DNA from: PFL42 sp963789825
GTDB taxonomy: Bacteria > Chloroflexota > Anaerolineae > Anaerolineales > E44-bin32
Assembly (NCBI GenBank): GCA_963789825.1
Contig: CAWBME010000011.1
Span: 207,270 to 271,269 of the forward strand
DNA: 64,000 nt
Direction of reading: 5' to 3'
Under the pieces are notes generated by a model. That model was not told the DNA's origin and did no database searches. It saw nothing but the letters and a program-made list of their open reading frames with translations. The position numbers were made by a program, and so were the translations under genes. Positions within the stretch are counted from its first letter, which is position 1; each line of letters opens with the position of its first letter. This document shows, piece after piece, positions 8,125 through 16,253 of this stretch.

Positions 8125-8337
8125 GTGTCCAAGCGCACGACCGGCACCGTCCGGTGCTTTGATGGCTCCAAAGGCTACGGTTACATCAACAGTGAGGAGG
8201 GCGAGGACGTCTTCGTCCACTACTCGGCACTCACCGGTTCCGGCGCGCCCTTCCTGGCGCCTGGCGACCAGGTGGCCTTCTTCCTCGAACAGACCGTACG
8301 CGGCCCACAAGCCACCGACGTCGCCCGCCTGAACTGA
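8125..8337 (+). CDS. Cold-shock-domain protein
   Basis: This 70-residue single cold-shock domain is predicted to bind single-stranded nucleic acid and act as an RNA chaperone. RNP1 (KGYGYI) and RNP2 (DVFVHYS) are present, and length and spacing are normal for CspA. The aromatic residue that usually opens the RNA face (WF in TVKWFN) is replaced by CF (TVRCFDGSKGYGYI), which may weaken stacking. GTG 8125 gives the standard N-terminus (SKRTTGTV). It sits 94 bp upstream of ribonuclease J on the same strand, so the two RNA-related genes may share a transcript. Confidence 0.85.
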   Translation: MSKRTTGTVRCFDGSKGYGYINSEEGEDVFVHYSALTGSGAPFLAPGDQVAFFLEQTVRGPQATDVARLN

Positions 8338-8431
8338 TGCCCGCCGACCCGCAGGCTTCGCCCGCAGACCGCCCGCACCTGGCAGCCGGGACGTCGCCGC
8401 GCCATTCCCGCAAGATGCACAAGGCAGACAC

Positions 8432-10090
8432 ATGAGTGAGAAACCGCTACGACTGGTTCCGTTGGGCGGCCTCGGCGAAATCGGCAAGAACATGATGTCC
8501 ATCGAATACGGGGACAACATCCTGATCGTGGACACCGGCTTGATGTTCCCCGAGAACGACATGCTGGGCGTCGACTACGTCATCCCGGACTTCCGTTACC
8601 TGCTGGACAAACGCGACAAGGTGCGCGGCATCATCGTCACCCATGGCCACGAGGACCACACCGGCGCCATCCGCCATGTGCTGGAGGAGATCAACGCACC
8701 AATCTTCGCCACTCCCCTGACCCGCGGCCTGCTAGAAGTCAAGCTCTCACGCGGCGGCATGCTGCAGAAGGCCGACCTGCATACGGTGGAGGCCGGCGGA
8801 TTGGCGCACATCGGCCCCTTCGAGGTCGAGTTCTTCCACGTGTGTCACTCGATCCCTGACTGCGTCGGCCTGGGCATCACCACGCCCGCCGGGCTGATCG
8901 TGCACACCGGCGACTTCAAGTTCGATCAAACGCCGGTGGACAACTGGCCGACGGACTTCGGCAAGCTAGCCGAATTGGGCGGGCGGGGCGTGCTGGCGCT
9001 GCTGGCCAACTCGACCAACGCCGACACTCCTGGATGGACGCCGTCCGAGGCAGTCATCGATCCCGCCCTGGACGCCGTCTTTCGCGAGGCTGCCGGGCGC
9101 ATCCTGGTCGGTACTTTCGCTTCGTTGATCTCGCGCATGGCCCAGGCGGCCAAGGCCGCCGCAAACCACGGGCGGGTGATGGCCTTCGTCGGGGCCAGCA
9201 TGCTGGAGAACGTGCGCATCAGCCGCAAGCTGGGGTATCTGGATATCCCCGAAGAACTGATCGTTCCCCTCGATCAGGCGCTGTCGATGCCGGCCTCCAA
9301 GGTCGTGCTGATGTGCACCGGCACCCAGGGTGAGCCCAGCTCCATCCTCAGCCGGCTGTCCACCGGTACCAACCGCCAGTTCGACCTGCGCACCGGCGAC
9401 ACCGTGATCCTCTCGTCCCACCCAATTCCGGGCAACGAGGAGATGGTGCACCGTACGATCAACCGCCTGCTGCAGCGCGGCGCCAGCGTGATCTACAACG
9501 CCATCGCCCCGGTCCACGTTTCCGGCCACGCCAGTCAAGAGGAGATGAAGCTGCTGCAGCAGGTGGTGCACCCCAAGTACTTCATCCCCATCCACGGCGA
9601 ACTACGCCACCTGCACCAGCACGCCTCGCTCGCCAACCAGACCGGCATTCCCTGGGAGAACATCGCCGTGATCGAGAACGGGACGGTGATCGAGTTTCGC
9701 AACGGCGTGATGCAGGTCGGGGAGCGCATTCCCGGCGGCTATGTGTTCGTCGACGGCTCAGGCGTCGGAGACATCGGGCCGACCGTGCTGCGCGAGCGCG
9801 AGGCATTGGCCCGCGACGGGTTCGTCGCCGTACACCTGCACCTTGACCGCCAAAGCGGGCGGCTGCTACAGGAACCCGAGATTGTCTCCAAGGGCTTTGT
9901 CTTCCTGCGCGACGCGGAGCAGCTCTTCGAGCTGGCGCGCACCCGGATCCACGAGCTGACGCGCGAGGCGCCCAACGGCGATCTGAAGACACGCATTGAG
10001 AAAGACCTGTCCCGCCTGTTCTATCAGTCCACCAAGCGCCAGCCGATGATCTTCGTCTTCACCTCGACTTCGGCAGGCGCCTCCGGCTGA
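8432..10090 (+). CDS. rnj: Ribonuclease J
   Basis: This 552-residue metallo-beta-lactamase/beta-CASP nuclease is full length for RNase J, the 5'-3' exo- and endoribonuclease of bacteria that process RNA without relying on RNase E. The zinc motif HGHEDHTG is at residues 71-78, further ligands lie in CHSIPDCVG and HTGDFKFDQTP, and the beta-CASP and C-terminal domains contain SSHPIPGNE and HVSGHASQEE. The ATG at 8432 gives the usual N-terminus (LRLVPLGGLGEIGKNM). It acts in the cytoplasm in mRNA turnover and rRNA maturation. Confidence 0.96.
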   Translation: MSEKPLRLVPLGGLGEIGKNMMSIEYGDNILIVDTGLMFPENDMLGVDYVIPDFRYLLDKRDKVRGIIVTHGHEDHTGAIRHVLEEINAPIFATPLTRGLLEVKLSRGGMLQKADLHTVEAGGLAHIGPFEVEFFHVCHSIPDCVGLGITTPAGLIVHTGDFKFDQTPVDNWPTDFGKLAELGGRGVLALLANSTNADTPGWTPSEAVIDPALDAVFREAAGRILVGTFASLISRMAQAAKAAANHGRVMAFVGASMLENVRISRKLGYLDIPEELIVPLDQALSMPASKVVLMCTGTQGEPSSILSRLSTGTNRQFDLRTGDTVILSSHPIPGNEEMVHRTINRLLQRGASVIYNAIAPVHVSGHASQEEMKLLQQVVHPKYFIPIHGELRHLHQHASLANQTGIPWENIAVIENGTVIEFRNGVMQVGERIPGGYVFVDGSGVGDIGPTVLREREALARDGFVAVHLHLDRQSGRLLQEPEIVSKGFVFLRDAEQLFELARTRIHELTREAPNGDLKTRIEKDLSRLFYQSTKRQPMIFVFTSTSAGASG

Positions 10091-10129
10091 CAGGCGGCCG
10101 CCCCACCGGCAGGGCGGCCAGGCATGGGT

Positions 10130-10135
10130 ATAATC
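10130..10135 (+). promoter_or_regulatory. -10 element TATAAT almost touching the start codon
   Basis: A consensus TATAAT ends only 9 bases before the ATG at 10145, so transcription should start at or within a few bases of the start codon. The mRNA would then be leaderless or nearly so. Confidence 0.6.
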
Positions 10136-10144
10136 CCCGGCAGC

Positions 10145-11053
10145 ATGTCCTTCGGCACCCGAATTGCCATCGGTCTGGGCGCGCTGGCGCTGTGCGGTTG
10201 CCAGGCAATCGGCCTCGGGCCTACCCCGACCCCCGTCCCGCCCACCGCCACCCCATCTCCCCCGACGCCCACACCGGAGCCGGCCGCGGCCTCGGTGGGC
10301 GGCGAGCTGATCCTGCTCTCCAGCTACCAAGAGGAGCTGCGGCGCTTCGAGCAGGCGCAGGCCGAGCTTGGCACTGACCTTGCATCCGATCCCGACTACC
10401 GCCAGCGCGTGTTGCAGGCGCTGATCGATCGCCGCTTGCTCGATCGCGGCGCCGGCCTGTCCGGGATGAGCATCACCCCGGCCGAGGTCGAGATCCGCCT
10501 GCAAGCGCTGGCCGAAGAGAGCGGCGGGCAAGAAGCACTAGCCGCATGGCTGGCCGCCAACGGCTACACGACCGACAGCTTTCTGGCCACTCTGAGGGAG
10601 GAGATGCAGGCCCAGCGCATGGTCGACCAGATCGCCGGCTCCGTGCCGGAGTCCGTCGAACAGGTCCGTGCCCGGCACATCCTGGTCGGAAGCAGCCAGG
10701 AGGCCGAGGCGCTGCTCGAGCAGCTCGCCGGCGGCGCCGATTTTGGCGTGCTGGCCGCCACCTACTCGCTCGATTTGAGCACGCGGCCCGGCGGGGGTGA
10801 CCTGGGGTGGTTCCCGCGCGACTACCTGGCCTCGCCCGAGGTGGAGCAGGCGGCCTTCTCGCTGCAGCCCGGCGAGGTGAGCCCCGAGGTCATTTCATCC
10901 CGCCTGGGGTACCATGTACTGCAAGTACTCGATCGGGGCCAGCACCTGCTCAGCCCGGAGGCCAGCCGCCGCCTGCGCCTCAAGGCTGTGGAGGACTGGC
11001 TGGACTTGCGCCGCAAGGACACCGAGATCATCATTCTGGTCGACACCGGCTAG
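10145..11053 (+). CDS. Parvulin-type peptidyl-prolyl isomerase lipoprotein
   Basis: This protein of about 302 residues has a lipoprotein signal (ALALCGC, with Cys near residue 19) and a Pro/Thr linker (PTPTPVPPTATPSPPTPTP). A SurA/PrsA-like chaperone helix domain follows, then a parvulin domain from about residue 175 (VRARHILVGS, GADFGVLAATYS, GGDLGWFPRD, GYHVLQVLD). It should sit on the outside of the membrane and help fold secreted proteins. ATG 10145 is chosen over 10124 because it gives a proper lipoprotein signal and lies just after the -10. It follows rnj by 54 bp but has its own promoter. Confidence 0.88.
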   Translation: MSFGTRIAIGLGALALCGCQAIGLGPTPTPVPPTATPSPPTPTPEPAAASVGGELILLSSYQEELRRFEQAQAELGTDLASDPDYRQRVLQALIDRRLLDRGAGLSGMSITPAEVEIRLQALAEESGGQEALAAWLAANGYTTDSFLATLREEMQAQRMVDQIAGSVPESVEQVRARHILVGSSQEAEALLEQLAGGADFGVLAATYSLDLSTRPGGGDLGWFPRDYLASPEVEQAAFSLQPGEVSPEVISSRLGYHVLQVLDRGQHLLSPEASRRLRLKAVEDWLDLRRKDTEIIILVDTG

Positions 11054-11092
11054 CCAGAACCAGCCGGCGCCGTGCGAGAGGAGTCAGCCGTC

Positions 11093-11800
11093 ATGGATTC
11101 GGATGCACAGAGCAGCGGGGAATTCAGTCTGGGTCGCCTGATCCTGAACTGCCTGACGCTGGTCGTGCTGGGGGCGACGCTCGTCGTCGGTTTGATCGTG
11201 CTCTCGCTGTTCATCAACCCCCAGACGCCGATGAATCCTTACCCGCCGCCGACACTGCCGCCGACGCTCGGTCCGCCGACCCCAACCAACACGCCTGAGA
11301 TCTACCTGCCGCCGACCTGGACCGCGACCGCGACCTGGACCCCGACGCCCACCGAGACGCCGATCCCAACCGACACGCCGACCGCCACCGCCACGGCGAC
11401 GGCGACGGTCCCTGTCTCTCCGACCGGGTTCCCGTTCAACGTCCAGCCGGCTCCGTACGCCATCGCCAATATCGCCAACGACGCTGCCTGCAAATGGATG
11501 GGCGTCGGTGGTCAGGTCTTCGACCTCAACGGAGCGCCGTTTGCCCTGCAGACCGTACATCTGGAAGGCCAGCTCGGCGGCCTGCCAGTCAGCCTGGACA
11601 CACTCTCGGGCAGCGCCACGCAGCTTGGCCCGGCGGGCTATGTGTTCAACCTGTCGGACCGGCCCATCGCCAGCGACAAGACGCTGTGGGTCCAGCTGCG
11701 CGACACGGCGGGCTTGGCGCTGTCCGACAAGTACTTCCTCACTACCTACGAAGACTGCCAGAAGAATCTGATCCTGGTCAACTGGCGGCAGGTTCGCTGA
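11093..11800 (+). CDS. Membrane-anchored Pro/Thr-rich protein, unknown C-terminal domain
   Basis: This 235-residue protein has a short cytoplasmic N-terminus, one membrane helix (about 15-40, LILNCLTLVVLGATLVVGLI) and a long Pro/Thr spacer with TPTPTE and TATATA runs (about 45-110). The extracellular domain is about 110 residues and has two cysteines that could pair (DAACKWMG near 133 and YEDCQKN near 221). The Pro/Thr spacer is a style common in Anaerolineae surface proteins. The C-terminal domain is not recognised; it looks beta-rich and may be immunoglobulin-like. The ATG at 11093 follows an AGAGGAG ribosome site. It is probably co-transcribed with the parvulin gene, and a strong terminator follows. 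Confidence 0.75.
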   Translation: MDSDAQSSGEFSLGRLILNCLTLVVLGATLVVGLIVLSLFINPQTPMNPYPPPTLPPTLGPPTPTNTPEIYLPPTWTATATWTPTPTETPIPTDTPTATATATATVPVSPTGFPFNVQPAPYAIANIANDAACKWMGVGGQVFDLNGAPFALQTVHLEGQLGGLPVSLDTLSGSATQLGPAGYVFNLSDRPIASDKTLWVQLRDTAGLALSDKYFLTTYEDCQKNLILVNWRQVR

Positions 11801-11823
11801 CGCCGATTTCAGCGAGAAGACCC

Positions 11824-11848
11824 AGGGCCTGAGCAATGCTCAGGCCCT
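11824..11848 (+). terminator. Intrinsic terminator
   Basis: An 11-bp perfect stem (AGGGCCTGAGC / GCTCAGGCCCT) with an AAT loop is followed by CTTGCTTCTT. It lies 23 bp after the stop of the Pro/Thr-rich protein. Confidence 0.85.
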
Positions 11849-12212
11849 CTTGCTTCTTCCTCTCGAAGACCCATCCCTGCGGCCGAGGCTGGGATCCCGC
11901 TTTGCCCAAGCGGGCCCGGACAACCCCCCTCTCCGCTCGTCCCGTGCCCTGCCCTCTCCTCCGCTACGCTTCGGGGCGCTGGGTGAGCGCTACGCTAGCG
12001 CGTGCTGCGCGATCGGTGCCGCGGCGGATTGTTGCACGATCGCTCGGCTACAGGCGGCTCCGTGCACGCGGTTGGCCCTGACCGAAGCCGGTAGGCGGCG
12101 CGGACTAGCCACCATGCCCTTACCGGCCGGGCGGCAGGCCAACCCACATGCTCTGTTCGCCCGCCAGAGGCGTCGGAATCAGCGAGCCGTCCGGCGAGCG
12201 GAAACCCGGCAG
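11849..12212. other. Gap without a recognised gene
   Basis: This 364-bp stretch lies between a plus-strand terminator and a convergent minus-strand gene. No frame here looks protein-coding, and I see no RNA gene or repeat. Confidence 0.6.
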
Positions 12213-12842
12213 TCAGCCTGGCCCGGATGTCCCGACATACGCCGCCATGACAATGAAATGGCTCAGGGCCCCGAGGATCACGAACACATGCCAGATCTCG
12301 TGGAAGCCGAAGATCCCCGGGAGCGGATCGGGCCTCTTCAGAATGTAGATCACAGCTCCGCCAGTGAAGAACAGGCCGCCGAGGACCAACCACAGAAGCG
12401 CACCCCCCGGAATCGATGCGACGATCTCCCGGACCCCGGCGAGTGCCAGCCACCCCATCAGAAGGTAGACCCCTGCTGTGACCCAGCGCGGTGCCGCGAT
12501 GACGAAAAGCTTGACGGTGATCCCAATGATGGCGAGCGACCAGACGATCACCAGGGGAAGCCATCGCCACAGCCCCGTTAGGTAGTGTAAGCAGATGGGG
12601 GTGTATGTCCCGGCGATGAGAAGGTAGATCGCTGTGTGGTCGAGTTTGCGTAGCCAGGCCATTGCCCTGGGGCCGGCGCTGACGAGGTGGTAGGCCGTGC
12701 TGGCCGAGAACATCAGGATCAATGCCAGCCCGTACACGGTGAACCCAGCAAGCTTCAGAGGGCTGTCCCCCGCAAGCAGGACGAGGAGGACGAGGCCGAC
12801 GGCTGCGGCGATGGCCGCCCCTAAGTGCGTCAGCCCATTCAC
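12213..12842 (-). CDS. Hemolysin III / PAQR-family membrane protein
   Basis: This 209-residue protein has seven hydrophobic helices and the histidine/aspartate set of the HlyIII-PAQR family. These are H52 in SASTAYH, D68/H69 in KLDHTAIYLLIAGTYTP, and H181, H185 and H195 in FHEIWHVFVILGALSHF. Members are zinc-dependent membrane hydrolase-like proteins, but the bacterial role is mostly unknown and haemolysis is not a safe inference. The only plausible start is GTG 12842, since an in-frame stop lies 45 bp upstream. It is downstream of the DegT gene on the same strand with a 120-bp gap. Confidence 0.9.
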   Translation of the reverse strand: MNGLTHLGAAIAAAVGLVLLVLLAGDSPLKLAGFTVYGLALILMFSASTAYHLVSAGPRAMAWLRKLDHTAIYLLIAGTYTPICLHYLTGLWRWLPLVIVWSLAIIGITVKLFVIAAPRWVTAGVYLLMGWLALAGVREIVASIPGGALLWLVLGGLFFTGGAVIYILKRPDPLPGIFGFHEIWHVFVILGALSHFIVMAAYVGTSGPG

Positions 12843-12962
12843 CGGCTCACGGAGCCTGCGATACCATCCTGCCTCCCCATCGGAGTGTCAAACCATGGCC
12901 GACGGCGCTCGCCCAACGTTCGAGGCGCGCGCTGGAGCGGAGCGCGCTTGCTCTTCAACCCG

Positions 12963-14138
12963 CTAGCCGATCACCTTGCGCAGCGTGTCACAGACCAGCG
13001 ACACTTCATCTTGCCGCATCACGCCCGAAAACGGCAGCGCCAGCCCGCGCGCACCCAGATCCTCGGCGACCGGGAAGTCGCCGGCCAGAGTGCCGAAGCG
13101 CTGCTGGACATACGGCTGCAGATGGATCGGCTTGAAGTACGGTCGGCTGGGAATCCCTTCTTGGTCCAGGCGATGGATCAGCGCGTCGCGATCGACTTCC
13201 GGATCGAAGCGCACCACATACACGAACCAGCTCATGCGGGTGGTGTTCTGCACCACAACCGGCACCTCGACACCGGGTATGCTCGCCAACTGTTCGGCGT
13301 ACCAGCGGGCAACAGCCTCGCGTTTGTCCATCAGCTCGTCCAGGCGAGTCATCTGGGCATAGCCTAGCGCGGCATTGAGTTCGTCCATCCGGTAGTTGTA
13401 GCCAAGGTAGGTGTGGTCCAGCCAGGTGTCGCCGGGTGCCCGCCCTTGGTTGCGCAGGGCTCGCACCATGTTCGCCAGGTCGTCGCGATCGGTGACGACC
13501 ATGCCGCCCTCGCCGGAGGTGATCTGCTTGTTGGGGTAGAAGGCGAAGACGGCGATGTCGCCCAGCGTGCCGGCCGGGCGGCCTTTGTAGCTGGCGCCGA
13601 GCGCCTCGCACGAATCCTCGATCAGGGTCAGCCCGTGCTGGCGCGCCGTGGCAGCAAGCGGCTCATGGTCGGCCGGCTGGCCGAAGACATCGACCGTGAG
13701 CAGGCCGCGCAGGCTCGTCCAGCCTTCGGCGCCGCGCCGCGGTAGCCAGCGCTCTGCCTGCCGTCCACCTTGTGCCAGGTCGGCCCCAGCGGCAGCCACT
13801 TGCGCCGGATCGAGGTTGCCGGTAACCGGGTCGACGTCGACGAAGATCGGCACGGCCCGCTCGTACAGCAGGACGTTGGAGGAGGCGACGAACGAGAACG
13901 GGCTGGTGATGACCGCATCGCCTTGGCCGATCCCGGCCGCCCGCACGCACAGGTGCAGGCCGGCCGTGCCGGAGTTGACGGCGATCGCATGGCGCAGCCC
14001 CACTCGGTCGGCGATGGCGCCCTCGAAGGACTCCAGCCGCGGGCCCATGCTGAGGCGAGGCGTCCGCAACACTTCGGCTACCGCCTGGCGCTCCACCTCG
14101 CTCAGGTCCGGCGAGGACATGGCGACCTTGTAGCTCAC
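12963..14138 (-). CDS. DegT/DnrJ/EryC1/StrS sugar aminotransferase
   Basis: This 391-residue PLP-dependent enzyme transfers an amino group to a keto sugar nucleotide. Family motifs are in place: SGTAGLHL near 56, SPFSFVASSN near 79, the PLP-phosphate region DVFGQPAD, EDSCEALGA near 174, the Schiff-base lysine K204 in YPNKQITSGEGG, and GYNYRMDELNAALG. The start GTG 14138 overlaps the stop of the preceding lipoyl/acyltransferase gene by 4 bp (GTGA), so translation is probably coupled. The product amino sugar would be the natural substrate for the N-acyltransferase encoded just upstream. The exact sugar is not readable from sequence. Confidence 0.93.
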   Translation of the reverse strand: MSYKVAMSSPDLSEVERQAVAEVLRTPRLSMGPRLESFEGAIADRVGLRHAIAVNSGTAGLHLCVRAAGIGQGDAVITSPFSFVASSNVLLYERAVPIFVDVDPVTGNLDPAQVAAAGADLAQGGRQAERWLPRRGAEGWTSLRGLLTVDVFGQPADHEPLAATARQHGLTLIEDSCEALGASYKGRPAGTLGDIAVFAFYPNKQITSGEGGMVVTDRDDLANMVRALRNQGRAPGDTWLDHTYLGYNYRMDELNAALGYAQMTRLDELMDKREAVARWYAEQLASIPGVEVPVVVQNTTRMSWFVYVVRFDPEVDRDALIHRLDQEGIPSRPYFKPIHLQPYVQQRFGTLAGDFPVAEDLGARGLALPFSGVMRQDEVSLVCDTLRKVIG

Positions 14139-15226
14139 CCGACCTTCCTCTCCGGCCAGACGCTGCCGGCGCGCACCAAGCCGCCCTCAGGAACATCTGC
14201 GGCAATCACCGAGCCGTTTCCGCAGCGAGCATGGCGGCCGATGTGCACCCCGAGATGCACGGTCACCCCCATGCCGATCAGCGCCGCCTCACCCACTTCC
14301 ACGCCTCCGGCCAGCAGCGCCCCCGGAGCGACGTTGGCGTAGTCACCCAGGCGGCAATCGTGCGAAACGACGGCCGAGGTGTTGACGATCACGCCCCGTC
14401 CGACGACGGCTTCGCTCCCGACGTAAGCCAGCGGCATCACCTGCGCGCCAGGCTGCACCTGTGCCGTCGATTCCAGCCAGGCCGTCGGGTGGATCAACGG
14501 CGGGCACTCGAAATCCGACTGGCGCAGCGCCTCAAAGACCTGGATCCGGCTGCGCACATCGCCGATGCCTCCGACGGCATTCGCCGCCAGGTGCAGCCCG
14601 CGGCGGTGCAGCTCGGCGAGCGTCTCGCCGCCGCCAAGCACCGTCACGCCCAACACCGTGCTCGCCGGCGCCAGGCCATCATCGATGATGCCAACCACCC
14701 GGTACAGGCCGACCGTGCGGATCAACTCGATCAGCGACTTGCCATGCCCGCCGCCGCCGTACACCACCAGGTCCGCCTCACCGAATGGACCGGCCGGTAG
14801 GTCGACCCGGCGGCCGGCGGCAAGGCGAGCCAGCACCATCTCTTCGGTGATCAGGCGATCGGGCGGGAACTGCGCCAGGTCGATGCCGGCCTGGTCGGCG
14901 GCCCGTCTTGCCGGGGCGGTGGCCCGCCGGCCCTCGAGCGGCGCTTCGGCCTGAGGGAATACCTCCCCCGGCTGCCAGTCCGCCGCCTCGGCGATCCAGC
15001 ACAGCACCTCACCGGCGCGCAGGCTCGCCCCCACCTCGGCATGCAGCCCCGCAATGAATCCCGCCTGTTCCGCGACCAGCTCATGCGCTGCCTTGGTCGT
15101 CTCCAGCATCGCCATCGGCTCACCCACTCGAACCGCCTGGCCGTTGCGCACCGCCAACATCACCAGGCGCGCTTCGGGCTCATTGGGGTTGACCAGGGGG
15201 ATGGTCACGGCAATGGCGTCAGCCAT
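14135..15226 (-). CDS. Lipoyl / subunit-binding / NeuD-PglD acyltransferase fusion (E2-like)
   Basis: This 363-residue protein has three parts. Residues 1-85 form a lipoyl domain with the modification site LETTKAAHEL (K45). Residues 102-138 match a peripheral subunit-binding domain (TAPARRAADQAGIDLAQF, then LITEEMVLARL), which in E2 proteins holds E1 or E3. Residues 150-363 form a PglD/NeuD-type sugar N-acyltransferase: nucleotide-sugar-binding GGGGHG (157-162), then a left-handed beta helix with the catalytic-base region NTSAVVSHDC (H289) and ANVAPGALLAGGVEVG. The usual CAT catalytic core of E2 is absent. ATG 15226 overlaps the E1 beta stop (ATGGCTGA). The operon suggests that acyl groups from E1 pass via the lipoyl arm to an amino sugar. 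Domain calls are firm; the transfer mechanism is inference. Confidence 0.9.
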   Translation of the reverse strand: MADAIAVTIPLVNPNEPEARLVMLAVRNGQAVRVGEPMAMLETTKAAHELVAEQAGFIAGLHAEVGASLRAGEVLCWIAEAADWQPGEVFPQAEAPLEGRRATAPARRAADQAGIDLAQFPPDRLITEEMVLARLAAGRRVDLPAGPFGEADLVVYGGGGHGKSLIELIRTVGLYRVVGIIDDGLAPASTVLGVTVLGGGETLAELHRRGLHLAANAVGGIGDVRSRIQVFEALRQSDFECPPLIHPTAWLESTAQVQPGAQVMPLAYVGSEAVVGRGVIVNTSAVVSHDCRLGDYANVAPGALLAGGVEVGEAALIGMGVTVHLGVHIGRHARCGNGSVIAADVPEGGLVRAGSVWPERKVG

Positions 15227-16253
15227 TCGAGCGCCTCGTCGGCCCACCGCGATCCTGCTCGTTCAGCGAAAGCGCAGCGCGCATCAGATCGTCAACCTGC
15301 GGCAGGACTGCCTGCTCCAGCGGCAGGCTGGCCGGGATTGGCAGCGGGCGGGCGCTCACTCGCCGCGCCTGAAACACCGGACCCAGCTCTTCGAGCATCG
15401 CCGAGACCACTTCACTCCCCCAACCCAGCACGCCGCTGCCTTCCTCGAGGGTGAGTAGCGCTCGGGTCTGGCGCACGCTCTGCGCCAGGGGCTCCAGGCG
15501 AAGCGGGATCAACTGCGTGAAAGCGACCAACTCAGCAAACACCTCATGCTCATACGCCAGGCGGCGGATCGCCTCCAAAGCCAGGCCGGCCGTGTAGCCA
15601 TAGCTGGCCACCGTCAGCCGGGGCGCCGGCGCCCCGGCCAGCCGCACGGTCAGCGAAGGGTAGCGCTCGCCAGCGGACTCCACAAGGTAGTCGCCGCCGT
15701 CCAGGCTGGCGCCGATCTCCTGCGCATACAGCAGCTTATGCTCGACAAACAGGGTTGGATCGTCGTCGCTAAGGATAGCAGCTTCCAGCATCGGACCGGG
15801 GTCGAGCAGTGCCGAGGCCGCCACGGTTCTGAGCCCGGCAGCGCCCATCAGGTGCTTCTCCAGCGACTGGCTGTGCGTCGGACCGTAGCCCCGGCGTCCT
15901 CCCATCGGCGTGCGAACCACGAGCGGCACCCGCGCCCGATCGTTGCTTACCCAGCGGAACTTTGCCGCATGGTTGACCAGCGCATCCCCCGCCAGCATCA
16001 GGAAGTCCCCGAACATGATCTCGACCACGGGCCGCAGCCCGCGCAGCGCCATGCCCACGCCCAGACCAACGATGCCCGCCTCCGACACCGGCGTCGTCAG
16101 GACGCGCTGCGGGTAGGCCGAGGACAGGCCCTGGGTTACCTTGAAGGCGCCTCCGTAGGGGTCAAGCACGTCTTCCCCTAACACCATCACTTCCAGCGAG
16201 GAAGCCAGGCTGCGCCGAAGGGCTTGGTTGAGCGATGCCACTACGGTGGTCAT
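15219..16253 (-). CDS. 2-oxoacid dehydrogenase E1 component, beta subunit
   Basis: This 344-residue protein is a full-length E1 beta chain. The N-terminal TPP/pyrimidine-binding domain has VLGEDVLDPYGGAFKVT, TPVSEAGIVGLGVGMALRG and PVVEIMFGDFLMLAGDAL. The C-terminal transketolase-like domain has LTVASYGYTAGLALEA and LLTLEEGSGVLGWGSEV. With the alpha chain it would decarboxylate a 2-oxo acid and reductively acylate a lipoyl lysine. It overlaps E1 alpha (ATGA) upstream and the lipoyl/acyltransferase gene downstream, so the three are translated as a unit. The acid used (pyruvate or another) cannot be told. No ordinary E2 or E3 gene is in the window. Confidence 0.93.
   Translation of the reverse strand: MTTVVASLNQALRRSLASSLEVMVLGEDVLDPYGGAFKVTQGLSSAYPQRVLTTPVSEAGIVGLGVGMALRGLRPVVEIMFGDFLMLAGDALVNHAAKFRWVSNDRARVPLVVRTPMGGRRGYGPTHSQSLEKHLMGAAGLRTVAASALLDPGPMLEAAILSDDDPTLFVEHKLLYAQEIGASLDGGDYLVESAGERYPSLTVRLAGAPAPRLTVASYGYTAGLALEAIRRLAYEHEVFAELVAFTQLIPLRLEPLAQSVRQTRALLTLEEGSGVLGWGSEVVSAMLEELGPVFQARRVSARPLPIPASLPLEQAVLPQVDDLMRAALSLNEQDRGGPTRRSNG

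Noticed and set aside
12213..12842. A haemolysin or virulence factor
   Set aside because: The HlyIII name is historical; the family is a membrane hydrolase-like group found in most bacteria.
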